This document shows, piece after piece, positions 17,797-26,143 of a stretch of DNA of 64,000 bases. The stretch lies in contig CAXXWF010000001.1 of assembly GCA_963665865.2 (NCBI GenBank), positions 2,294,001 through 2,358,000 on the forward strand, read 5' to 3'. Position 1 is the stretch's first letter; each line of letters starts with the position of its first letter. This stretch comes from PHAA01 sp963665865. GTDB taxonomy: Bacteria; Bacillota; Syntrophomonadia; Syntrophomonadales; Syntrophomonadaceae. A program made the translations under genes and the position numbers. The notes beneath the pieces are model-generated. The model was not told where the DNA came from. It ran no database searches and worked only from the letters and a program-made list of their open reading frames with translations.

Positions 17797-18357
17797 TCAT
17801 AAATCCCTCTTGATTACCTCGTTCTGCGGACGCACACCTACCTTCTTGGCCGGACTGCCCGCATATATACCCCACGGTTCTGCATCCTTATTGATAAAAC
17901 TACCCGCACCAATAACTGCGCCCTCACCAATAGTAATATCTGGCATTAGTGTGCAATTTGCGCCAATATATACGTCATCCTCTATCACCAATTGCCCATA
18001 CAATGCCTTTGCCGAACCTTCACCTAATCCGTCTACCATTTTCAATCCTTCCTTGTGAGAGTAGACTGCTGTCAGCAAAACTGAGCCCGGTCCGATTGAC
18101 ACCCGATCACCTACAGTTAACTGTCCACCACCCCAGACAACTACATGCGGTTGAACATCAGTATATTTACCTATCTTTACTCCTTGCCCGCCCCATATAA
18201 AAACAAAATCGCGCATCCTACAATAATCATCTAGCTCCACAACACCTGGGTTAGCAATCTTCGCTAACGGCATTAAGCGAACTCCCTCACCGCATTTTTT
18301 TAATGAATTTTTAACATTTTCCCCCATCATTTCTAAGCCATCAATTTTAAATTCCAT
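17797..18357 (-). CDS. Left-handed beta-helix acyltransferase
   Basis: Hexapeptide-repeat protein of about 186 residues: isoleucine-patch repeats run from about residue 50 to 160 (GKYTDV, GDRVSIGPGS, IGANCTLMPDITIGEGAVIG). The end motif AEPWGIYAGSPAKKVG is characteristic of O- and N-acetyltransferases of this fold. No separate GNAT-type PseH is present in the locus, so this enzyme may supply the N- or O-acetylation. The ATG at 18357 follows GGGGGAG by 6 bases. Confidence 0.85.
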   Translation of the reverse strand: MEFKIDGLEMMGENVKNSLKKCGEGVRLMPLAKIANPGVVELDDYCRMRDFVFIWGGQGVKIGKYTDVQPHVVVWGGGQLTVGDRVSIGPGSVLLTAVYSHKEGLKMVDGLGEGSAKALYGQLVIEDDVYIGANCTLMPDITIGEGAVIGAGSFINKDAEPWGIYAGSPAKKVGVRPQNEVIKRDL

Positions 18358-18394
18358 CTTTGTCTCCCCCATCTTTTATTCGTAAAGAACAGTA

Positions 18395-19417
18395 CTATTC
18401 GCCATCCATCATGTGCTTTCTTTTTTCAACCAGATAACGAAATCTTTCATCTTCCAGTTCTTTTTTGTAATCAACAATCATTTTCGAAAATGAATATTTA
18501 GACACCCAACCTAAATCGCGTTTAGCTCTACTGATATCATAAAAATATGGTTCAATAGTATTCGGTTTATCTGGCCTATACACTAACTTCGGCTGAGAAC
18601 CTTGAGGCCAGAATTCTCGGGCAATACACTCCGCCTCTTCTTTTAAAGTTGATAGTCTGCCAGAAGATATATTATATAAACCTGAGATATTCTTTTTTTT
18701 CAGAGCAAGAACAAACGCTGAAACAACATCCTTTACATAGATAATATCCCTTCCAGTATTACAATCGCCCCAAACCTCTAACGGCTTTCCTTGTATTGCA
18801 TTATTTATGAACACCTGAAACCCCGTAGTTAGCGGTTTACCATCCTTATAAATTTCGGTATGAGGTCCATAACCATAGACTGGCGGTAACCTAAAGACGA
18901 TGCCCTGAATTCCATATGCCTGAATATAGTGTTCGACACAGTCTGTCGCTGCACTCTCAGATATACTGAACATTGCATAATCTCCAGTATATTTAATCGC
19001 CCGTCCATCGGCCTCTTTTATTGCTATTCCTGCTTTTTCTTTCCATAGCCCTTGAGTGTTTCTATGAGAACATGTGTATATAATTTTGTTTACACTATTT
19101 TTTAAGCAAAAATCCAATATATTAAGTGTACCAATCACATTTACTTTTATATAATCAACAGGATCATATTTATGTTCGCTAACGTTGGCCGGTTGAACAC
19201 ATGCTAAATTAATCACCGCTTCAATGCCTTCTGTCGGCAATTTATTAAGACTTCTCTTATCAGTGATATCAATGCAGCAGTAAGGTATTCCGATTTTCTC
19301 ATAGTATAATGCCCCTGATTCACTTATATCTGCAGCCACTACACTATAGTCTTCTTTTATAAGCTGATCAATTAAATATGTACCAATAAATCCAGCAGCT
19401 CCGAAAACAATAATCAT
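18395..19417 (-). CDS. NAD-dependent epimerase/dehydratase family protein
   Basis: Extended short-chain dehydrogenase, 340 residues. The Rossmann motif is GAAGFIG. The usual YxxxK active site is not clear: the corresponding region reads DYAMFSISESAA, so the catalytic Tyr-x-x-x-Lys may be changed (YAMFS). The RLPPVYGYGP and GDCNTGRDIIYVKDVVSAF motifs are intact. If the lysine is truly missing, the enzyme may have a different mechanism or be non-catalytic. Confidence 0.8.
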   Translation of the reverse strand: MIIVFGAAGFIGTYLIDQLIKEDYSVVAADISESGALYYEKIGIPYCCIDITDKRSLNKLPTEGIEAVINLACVQPANVSEHKYDPVDYIKVNVIGTLNILDFCLKNSVNKIIYTCSHRNTQGLWKEKAGIAIKEADGRAIKYTGDYAMFSISESAATDCVEHYIQAYGIQGIVFRLPPVYGYGPHTEIYKDGKPLTTGFQVFINNAIQGKPLEVWGDCNTGRDIIYVKDVVSAFVLALKKKNISGLYNISSGRLSTLKEEAECIAREFWPQGSQPKLVYRPDKPNTIEPYFYDISRAKRDLGWVSKYSFSKMIVDYKKELEDERFRYLVEKRKHMMDGE

Positions 19418-19453
19418 TTTAACTCATCCCTTAACTGGTTTATATTACAATAG

Positions 19454-20368
19454 CTAATCGTCCCATACTGCATAACCAAAGCCTGTTTTACCATAGCCAT
19501 TACCACAATATAGCATTATTTTTTGATCATTGTGTTTAAATACAAATGGATAACATATCATTTCAGAATCCCAACCTGATTCGGATAAATCTATACCAAC
19601 ACAGTCATCTTTTCTTAGAAATTGAATTCCATCCATTGATTCGGCATACCCCATTCTATAACCGCCGAGATCTATGGCATAGCAATACCACATTTTATAT
19701 ATACCATCTTCCTTAATCACACTGGCACGCGATACGCGGGTTTCATCGGGGCGGTTGTAATCTACTGACATAATCCCATCTCTTATCCAGTCTACGCCCT
19801 TCATTCCTGGGCCTGATTCAGCATATTTAATATTATATCTAGGCAAATCATTGTTAATCCATGTATCGGCTGAGTCATACCACATTCTCCATTTGTTGTC
19901 TTCAATCAAAATTGAAGATATAACAAGAATGCTATAGGGTTCTTTATCACTCCTATGCATAACCGGCGCTCTAGAATACCTTTTAAAAAAGTTTCCTCCA
20001 TCGTCACTGATAGCCAGTCCGCTCACTTCGGCTGCTCGGACTGTTGAGCCTTTATTCCATCCCATATAAAATAAGTATTTCTTATTTTCATAATTCACCA
20101 GGCACGTCGGAGATACACCGTTATCGTCAAATGAACCTAAACTTCCCAAATCTAAAACTGGTTTTTCAGAAATATTTAATGTTTTCTGTGGATTATTTAT
20201 ATCAACATCCACATACCCTATCAATGACCGATTACATACATCTCTTCCTGAAAAGTAGATTCTATAGATGTCCCCCTCTATCTTATCCGCAATAGGAAGC
20301 ATGGCATGGGTAACACACCAGTCAAACTGGCCCTCTGGCTTAAAGATTAAACCCTTCTTAATCCACAT
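19454..20368 (-). CDS. Five-bladed beta-propeller glycosidase-like protein
   Basis: 304 residues with repeated blade motifs (KYLFYMGWNKG, WRMWYDSADTW, YKMWYCYAIDLGGYRMGYAES, KIMLYCGNGYGKTGFGYAV) typical of the GH43/GH32/GH130-like propeller superfamily found in surface polysaccharide loci. An N-terminal WCVTHAMLPIA and internal acidic residues could be catalytic, but I cannot assign them. No signal peptide, so it would act in the cytoplasm. It touches the pseG-like gene end to end. Confidence 0.7.
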   Translation of the reverse strand: MWIKKGLIFKPEGQFDWCVTHAMLPIADKIEGDIYRIYFSGRDVCNRSLIGYVDVDINNPQKTLNISEKPVLDLGSLGSFDDNGVSPTCLVNYENKKYLFYMGWNKGSTVRAAEVSGLAISDDGGNFFKRYSRAPVMHRSDKEPYSILVISSILIEDNKWRMWYDSADTWINNDLPRYNIKYAESGPGMKGVDWIRDGIMSVDYNRPDETRVSRASVIKEDGIYKMWYCYAIDLGGYRMGYAESMDGIQFLRKDDCVGIDLSESGWDSEMICYPFVFKHNDQKIMLYCGNGYGKTGFGYAVWDD

Positions 20369-21369
20369 TATTTTTCATCCCCTATTATCACTTGAATCAA
20401 TTCTTCCGTTCCTCCAGCAATGTTCATATTGATAATATCCTCATGATTTGGATAGGTGAAATTTTTATTCACAATGCATTCCAAAAGGCATTCTATTTCT
20501 TCTTTATCAATAACCTTAAAAAATCCTTGATAAGTTTCTTTCTGTAATAAATCTTGAGGTATAACTAGGATCGGTGTTCCAACATATAATGCTTCAAATG
20601 CAGAAAGCCCTGGAGAAGCAATAACCAGGTCAGCTTTAAACATTAATTCTGCAACATATGGAACATCCTTATAAATGTTTATAGCTCTATTTGCTAATTC
20701 ATAGTCCATTAAAACTTTATTAAGGGAATCATGGTTTCCAAAACTTGCTCCAAGTACGACATCTATTTTGATGTGCTTTGGCAAATTTAATAATTCCTTT
20801 ACTACCATAGTTGTCAAATTTGAAGGGTCGCTGCCTCCGAAAATAGCCAAAATATTGTTAGCAGTTTTGGGTATAACCTTATTTTTTTTATGCAGCTCAT
20901 GAAATTCCTCCCTAAAAACCCAATACTTCGGACCATAGAAATAAAGAGTATTGGTTTGGTCATCCCTGAAACGAACATTTTTAAAATTACTACCTATATC
21001 CGCTGTAACAGCAATATCAGCATATCGATTTGCATTAGTAAGGTTGGTAAATATAACTAGCCTTATTTTATTGTCTATTTTTATATTTTTTGCAAGAGTC
21101 TCATCAACATCTATTTTGTCTATAATAACTATGTCGGGCTTCTCTTCTAAAAAACCTATAATTTCGGAGTCATTAGCTACGTGTAAAGTTTGAAATCCGG
21201 CGTTTTTAATTTTATTAATTACGATTTCATCGCTTTTTGTAAGAAAACAAATTTCAGCAACATTTTTTAGCTCTTGGGCAAGAGTTATAGACTGATAAAC
21301 ATGCCCCAATCCTATGTTATAACCACCGTCTACAATAAAGACTATCTTTTTTAATTCACTACCCATCAT
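20368..21369 (-). CDS. PseG/SpsG-like UDP-sugar hydrolase or glycosyltransferase
   Basis: GT-B-type protein of 333 residues. The N-terminus has the family motif GGYNIGLGHVYQSITLAQEL; the C-terminal half carries FGGSDPSNLTTMVVKELL and ADLVIASPGLSAFEALYVGTP, the nucleotide-sugar binding region. In pseudaminic and legionaminic pathways this family removes UDP before the NeuB-type condensation. The gene is in a block of four tightly spaced genes with the SDR, SpsF-like and aldo/keto reductase genes. Confidence 0.82.
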   Translation of the reverse strand: MMGSELKKIVFIVDGGYNIGLGHVYQSITLAQELKNVAEICFLTKSDEIVINKIKNAGFQTLHVANDSEIIGFLEEKPDIVIIDKIDVDETLAKNIKIDNKIRLVIFTNLTNANRYADIAVTADIGSNFKNVRFRDDQTNTLYFYGPKYWVFREEFHELHKKNKVIPKTANNILAIFGGSDPSNLTTMVVKELLNLPKHIKIDVVLGASFGNHDSLNKVLMDYELANRAINIYKDVPYVAELMFKADLVIASPGLSAFEALYVGTPILVIPQDLLQKETYQGFFKVIDKEEIECLLECIVNKNFTYPNHEDIINMNIAGGTEELIQVIIGDEK

Positions 21370-21445
21370 TTACCCTTTTTCTTCCCTTTAGTTTTTCTGT
21401 CGATTTTTCGTCTTAATTCTATAGTGGCTCGATTGTCAAGGCAGT

Positions 21446-22246
21446 TTACCGAGCAGTCCATCCACCATCAACACAAATTGCTTGCCCTGTTATATAACTC
21501 GAAGAATCAGATGATAGGAGAATCACGATGCCTTGTAATTCTTCTGGTTGTCCAATTCTACCAAGCATAGTTTTATTAGACAAACGTTTGATGAACTCTT
21601 GATTTTCCTGAACAGATGGATTTGGAAAGGGTCCTGGCACTACGGAATTACACCTAATCCCTTGATCACCGTAGTAACTGGCAATATATTTTGTAAATTG
21701 AATTATAGCTGCCTTTCCGGCACCATAATTTGCAGGGTTGTTCAAATTTACATCTCCATTGTATGCCGCAGGATCAGGGGCAACCACCCCATACATAGAT
21801 GAAATATTTATAATGCTTCCTTTTTTCTGCCCTTTCATATATGGTAGCACTGCTTTCGTCGCTCTGAAAACGCTGTTTATTGACTCATTAATTCCTCTTT
21901 CCCATATTTCATCACTAAAATCCTCAACAAATCCCATTGTACCTCCACTTGCATTATTGATTAACACATCAATACTTCCATATCTCTCAAATATCGCAGC
22001 AAACGTCTTTTCGATATTGCAAGTGTTATTAACGTCAAGCTCAAGACCAATACATTCTGTACCGTAGCGTTCATTTAATTTAGTTGCGAGTCGTTCACAT
22101 TTCTCTTTGCCTCTTGATGCAATCACGACATTTGCATTATGCTTTGCAAGTCCCTCACACATAGCTGCTCCAAGATGACCGGCACCGCCCGTTACTACAA
22201 CCACTTTTTGAGATAAATCAAATATTGTCTTTTGATCCAAACACAT
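21446..22246 (-). CDS. Short-chain dehydrogenase/reductase
   Basis: Classical SDR of 266 residues. Cofactor motif is TGGAGHLG, the NNASGG motif follows, and the catalytic triad is Ser in NISSMYG and Tyr/Lys in YGAGK; the C-terminal PEELQGIVILLSSDSSSYIT with TGQAICVDGGW is typical. It resembles SDR enzymes of flagellin glycan loci (PtmA-like), but the substrate is unknown. The start overlaps the end of the SpsF-like gene by one base. Confidence 0.88.
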   Translation of the reverse strand: MCLDQKTIFDLSQKVVVVTGGAGHLGAAMCEGLAKHNANVVIASRGKEKCERLATKLNERYGTECIGLELDVNNTCNIEKTFAAIFERYGSIDVLINNASGGTMGFVEDFSDEIWERGINESINSVFRATKAVLPYMKGQKKGSIINISSMYGVVAPDPAAYNGDVNLNNPANYGAGKAAIIQFTKYIASYYGDQGIRCNSVVPGPFPNPSVQENQEFIKRLSNKTMLGRIGQPEELQGIVILLSSDSSSYITGQAICVDGGWTAR

Positions 22247-22977
22247 TATTCATAAACTCCCTTCTGTTTTATTGCCGAATTTATCAAAGTAATCTCTGGA
22301 TGCGCATCAATGAACTTGATTATTTCTCTTAGATAAAAGTCATGATTTCCGCGATAAAGCTGACGATAAATCTCGCTTATACACTCAAAATCCTCAATTG
22401 TGTCGATTGTAAGCCGATAATTCAATAATTCCCTATTCCAATTAATAGAATAACAGCCAATACTGTCTTGTTTAAAATACATATAAGGCGTCACGTGTTC
22501 TTTCTCATAGCCTTCACTTGCATTTATGTATGCTTCTTCAAGCAATTCAAAAGAAAATACCTCACATCCCAACCCAAGAGGGAGCGTTCGTTTTTCATCA
22601 GAAACATACCTAAAACTGTTGTTGTGAAAGAACCTTATTGTATCATCAATTATTATGGGGTCTACTAATGGATTATCGCCGGTCAATCGTACAATGGCAG
22701 TAGCTCCATACTTTTTGGCTGCCAGATAATACCGCTCTAAAACATTGTCTTCGCTGCCTCTGAAAAAAGAAACTCCTGTGTTTATAAGAAATTTCTGGAG
22801 TTCGTCATCCTCCTTGTTGTTAGTTGTCGCAATCACAACTTCGTCAATTTGCGTTGACTGTTGTACACGTGCTATGATGTGCCACAATATCGGTTTTCCC
22901 ACAATCTCTTTTAGAACTTTACCTGGCAATCTGGTGGAACCCATTCTTGCTTGAATAATAGCAACTGTTTTTCGCAT
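22246..22977 (-). CDS. CMP-sugar/nucleotidyltransferase of the SpsF/PseF type
   Basis: 243-residue GT-A-fold enzyme with the signature IIQARMGSTRLPGKVLKEI, VRLTGDNPLVDP (metal-binding Asp region) and YRLTIDTIEDFE. In Pse/Leg pathways such proteins activate the nonulosonic acid as CMP-sugar. The ATG at 22977 is chosen because GGAGGAAG precedes it by about 6 bases; an in-frame start at 22992 overlaps that site. Confidence 0.87.
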   Translation of the reverse strand: MRKTVAIIQARMGSTRLPGKVLKEIVGKPILWHIIARVQQSTQIDEVVIATTNNKEDDELQKFLINTGVSFFRGSEDNVLERYYLAAKKYGATAIVRLTGDNPLVDPIIIDDTIRFFHNNSFRYVSDEKRTLPLGLGCEVFSFELLEEAYINASEGYEKEHVTPYMYFKQDSIGCYSINWNRELLNYRLTIDTIEDFECISEIYRQLYRGNHDFYLREIIKFIDAHPEITLINSAIKQKGVYE

Positions 22978-22992
22978 ATGTTCTTCCTCCAT

Positions 22993-23856
22993 TTATGAAT
23001 TCCACAAATTTGGCATTACCAGTTTGTCCTCTACCTCAGTGAAAGAATCTTTAAAAAGTTGTCTGGCGTTAACTGGCATTGTTTTTGAAGAAAGAGTAAT
23101 ATATTCTTCCAAGTGTGCTATGTTGTCAACACCAAAAACTATATAATCAATGTATTCGTGTTGCAGAACATACTGCACCGCGGCCTCAAAGGGCTTTAGG
23201 CCACTTTCGAGGCAATCATTTTGAAATTTTCTAAGATAAGGAAGCGAAAATGACATATATTCAGGTATTTCCTCAGGTTTCATTGCTAATAACCCTTGTA
23301 ATAAAGAGCTCCGAGCATATACTATTACACCTTGTTCTTTAGCTTTCTTAAAAAATCCGCACTTGTCAAGACGTCTATCAAATACATTGTAGGGTACTTG
23401 TATGATATCAATAGCATCGTATTCAAGTGCTTTCATTGCCTGTATAGGGGTATAAATTGAAACGCCGATTTTTCTTGTTAAACCCTTAATTTTTAACCCT
23501 TCCAGCGCACTAACCGCTGCAGGATCAAAGATATTATTAGCGTCATGAAACATGTAGCCGTCCAGGCAATCTATTCCCAAACGGCACAAGCTTTGATTAA
23601 TACAGGATTCTAATTCTTCAATATTCAAATTAAATTTTGATATTACGCTTAATTTCTCAGCTTCAATCTGTGGTTGCCTCAAAAATTCACCTAGTACTTT
23701 TTCCGCCGTCCCATATGCCGAAGCAGTATCAAAACAACAAATTCCTGCAGCATAAGCTTTATTTAAAATTTCTATTGACTGTTTAATTTTTGGCTGCCCA
23801 TTAGTCTGAATTCCATAATTCATTCCAAATTGAACAGTTCCTAATGCAAGCTTCAT
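22993..23856 (-). CDS. Aldo/keto reductase
   Basis: 287-residue TIM-barrel oxidoreductase: LALGTVQFGMNYGI start, FDTASAYGTAEKVLGEFL with the catalytic Asp and Tyr, ISKFNL with the Lys, and YMFHDA with the His position. The family often occurs next to SpsF, NeuB and SDR genes in flagellin glycan clusters. It ends the AT-rich block; the gene beyond it has clearly higher GC. Confidence 0.88.
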   Translation of the reverse strand: MKLALGTVQFGMNYGIQTNGQPKIKQSIEILNKAYAAGICCFDTASAYGTAEKVLGEFLRQPQIEAEKLSVISKFNLNIEELESCINQSLCRLGIDCLDGYMFHDANNIFDPAAVSALEGLKIKGLTRKIGVSIYTPIQAMKALEYDAIDIIQVPYNVFDRRLDKCGFFKKAKEQGVIVYARSSLLQGLLAMKPEEIPEYMSFSLPYLRKFQNDCLESGLKPFEAAVQYVLQHEYIDYIVFGVDNIAHLEEYITLSSKTMPVNARQLFKDSFTEVEDKLVMPNLWNS

Positions 23857-23905
23857 TACATCGCCTCATTTTTAGTGGTAATTATTTACAACTATTCTCC
23901 TACGG

Positions 23906-25921
23906 TCATATACAACTATAATTTAGCCTTTCTTCGAGCTTTTCCTTCGCTTGTAATAATGCTTGTAAACAAATAGCAACCAGCCCCCCAATAACCCGGT
24001 ACCATTCCACATGGCGCATTAATATTTCCACTCTGGCTAGATCAGGGTCGTCATATTTCCCGGGAACAGCAACCATATCCATGGTGAATTTCACCAAGTA
24101 GGATTGAAACACATGCGCCAGGAACAGCTGATAGGTCTTTTGCCTCTGTTTACAACGCTCTTGAGGGGCCAATATTTCAACGTTTAGTTCATCTAAGCTG
24201 CTTCGTACCGTATTAAAATATTCAGCATCTGCCAGGCATCTTGCCAGCATCTCTTGATGCATTTCACAAATATCTACTCCTTGCTGACAATCAGCAAGGA
24301 TATCACGAATATCTTGTTCAGTTTCCCTAATAAGAGTCAGGACCAGTTCCAAGTCTCTTTGCTTCTCCTCCCCAGAAAAGCTTGCTTCCTGATGTCGAAT
24401 AATTTCCAGCGGGTAAAAAGCATCGCTACTAATGCAGCGATCAATCGCTTCTTGAAAGCTCATAACCTGGGTTCCCTGGATGTAAGCCCCGCCTTCAGTA
24501 GCATTTAGGCAAGTACCCGAATAGGCCGCAACATCTAACTCATAAGCCTTTAGAAATGAATATAGCCCCGGGGTAGTCGGTATCGGCTGCCCATCGTTGC
24601 CCATTACTTCAATAAATTCACCCTCAAGCATGTACGTTTGCTTTTCGCCGTAAACATTTCCATCAGCATGGGTACGCCCATCCCGGCTAAGCGCCAGGTC
24701 CTGACCAATGAGAATAATAGGATCACACCCCAGAGCTTCGGCAACTTTAAATGCCATGTTGCCAGCTGACAGTTTAATGTCCAGTATACCCTTGTCTACC
24801 CCCAGCCATTTGAAATGATCCAAATTTCGATAAACAATCACTCGAGGACCGGGGTAGGCCTGATAGACCTCATTCATTATTACTGGACAAGCAGCCATAT
24901 AAACATCTTTCACTTGTTCCGGGGCAAACCCTTCGAAAAACCGTGCTACTTCAGGCACCCGCTCCAGCGAAGTAACCAGATGTGGCTTTATCCCTATATC
25001 CATTAGTACTTTTAATGATGCATCAACCGCAATAATCAAAGCCTTGTCTTCCAGGCCCTGCAAAAGATGCTTATTTTTATTTAGGGATGGACCAGTAGCT
25101 ACCACCACTGCCGGCCTGCCCTTGAATTTGTCAAACAGCAAATTGATACCGGGATTTGATACAATCTCATCAATGTTTATCAGCATGTTTTCAATACCTA
25201 TTAAGGAATCCTCCGGAGAATCCCCATAATGACTTACTTCGAAGACCGTTGCTTCACGAAGGGCTTTCATTACTTGCATATAATAATCTTTATTCAAGCT
25301 CAAGGCTGAAGAATGATAAACCGGGTTCATGGCTCTAGCCAGCACAAATATCTGATCTTTGTGCAGAATCGGCACCAGTTTCGAAAACAGATCCCCTGCC
25401 ACAATGCCTACTATAAAGTGAATTTGGAGATGGTTCAAATAGGTTCTCATATCCTCATTCATAAGCGCCAGTTTAAAAATTTCCAGATCTTTCTCTATAA
25501 CTAAAATATAGCTGGTATTCTGCTGAGCCACCATATGATCGATGTAATAGTTTAATTCATAGCCCAGACCAAGGCCCAAGAAGACTGCCAGGCGGGTGTT
25601 TTTAAGCTTTAATTCAGTAATTTGATCGGCAGCATCTTGCTTAGGATTAGTAGGTTCGTAATAAATGAAGTTCTGGGCTGGCGCAACCAAGGTAGCCGGC
25701 GTATCCTCATTCCAATGCATCAATTGATATTTCCCGCTGATTTGCGTATCTCTAATCATTCGGGCTATTTCTGGATAATGCTGTTTCAAGGCCTGCATAT
25801 TATGCTCATAAATTAAGTTAACATTATGATCCAGATGCGCTTTTCCCTGCCGCCTATTTGGCTCCATTGTAGTTTTTGAGGATTTATTACGTTTCTTGGA
25901 TTTGCTTTTGTTTTTCGGCAA
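23906..25921 (-). CDS. Motility accessory factor (Maf/DUF115-like flagellin glycosyltransferase)
   Basis: Large protein of about 671 residues with the MptE-like/DUF115 core: AVFLGLGLGYELNYYI, later VVVATGPSLNKNKHLLQGLE and IIVIGQDLALSRDG-like segment (IILIGQDLALSRDGRTHADG). Maf proteins of this family are required for transfer of pseudaminic or legionaminic acid onto flagellin in Campylobacter, Clostridium and others. No ATG gives a good start; the TTG at 25921 (MPKNKSKSKKR) has AAGGGCGAG 7 bases upstream. The frame stays open to 26044 but passes through a repeat element. It lies next to the flagellin gene. Confidence 0.85.
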   Translation of the reverse strand: MPKNKSKSKKRNKSSKTTMEPNRRQGKAHLDHNVNLIYEHNMQALKQHYPEIARMIRDTQISGKYQLMHWNEDTPATLVAPAQNFIYYEPTNPKQDAADQITELKLKNTRLAVFLGLGLGYELNYYIDHMVAQQNTSYILVIEKDLEIFKLALMNEDMRTYLNHLQIHFIVGIVAGDLFSKLVPILHKDQIFVLARAMNPVYHSSALSLNKDYYMQVMKALREATVFEVSHYGDSPEDSLIGIENMLINIDEIVSNPGINLLFDKFKGRPAVVVATGPSLNKNKHLLQGLEDKALIIAVDASLKVLMDIGIKPHLVTSLERVPEVARFFEGFAPEQVKDVYMAACPVIMNEVYQAYPGPRVIVYRNLDHFKWLGVDKGILDIKLSAGNMAFKVAEALGCDPIILIGQDLALSRDGRTHADGNVYGEKQTYMLEGEFIEVMGNDGQPIPTTPGLYSFLKAYELDVAAYSGTCLNATEGGAYIQGTQVMSFQEAIDRCISSDAFYPLEIIRHQEASFSGEEKQRDLELVLTLIRETEQDIRDILADCQQGVDICEMHQEMLARCLADAEYFNTVRSSLDELNVEILAPQERCKQRQKTYQLFLAHVFQSYLVKFTMDMVAVPGKYDDPDLARVEILMRHVEWYRVIGGLVAICLQALLQAKEKLEERLNYSCI

Positions 25922-25994
25922 AATAATCTCGCCCTTCAATAAATATCTATCTGCTAAAATTTTGCTATAGATCCTATTTTGACCGAATTGGCTT

Positions 25995-26033
25995 GGCGAC
26001 TGCCTTGTGCCCTTTAGGGTAAGTCGCCTCTGC
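25995..26033. repeat. Dispersed palindrome of the GGCGACT..AGTCGCC family
   Basis: GGCGACT, 19 or 20 bases including an inner GCCCTTTAGGG hairpin, AGTCGCC, TCTGC. Longer spacer than the copy at 12539. It sits just upstream of the maf-like gene and would be transcribed. Confidence 0.5.
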
Positions 26034-26094
26034 TTTTTTCTCAACTATATTTTAGCAGAAAAATCGGTGGATTTTTAACCAATCATAAATGTAT

Positions 26095-26126
26095 GAAAAA
26101 GGGACTCCGACATTTCGGAGCCCCTT
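26095..26126 (-). terminator. Intrinsic terminator of fliC
   Basis: Minus strand GGGGCTCCGA, loop, TCGGAGTCCC followed by TTTTTC. It lies 18 bases beyond the flagellin stop codon, so flagellin is probably a one-gene transcript. Confidence 0.88.
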
Positions 26127-26143
26127 GCCAAATACTGAAACAA

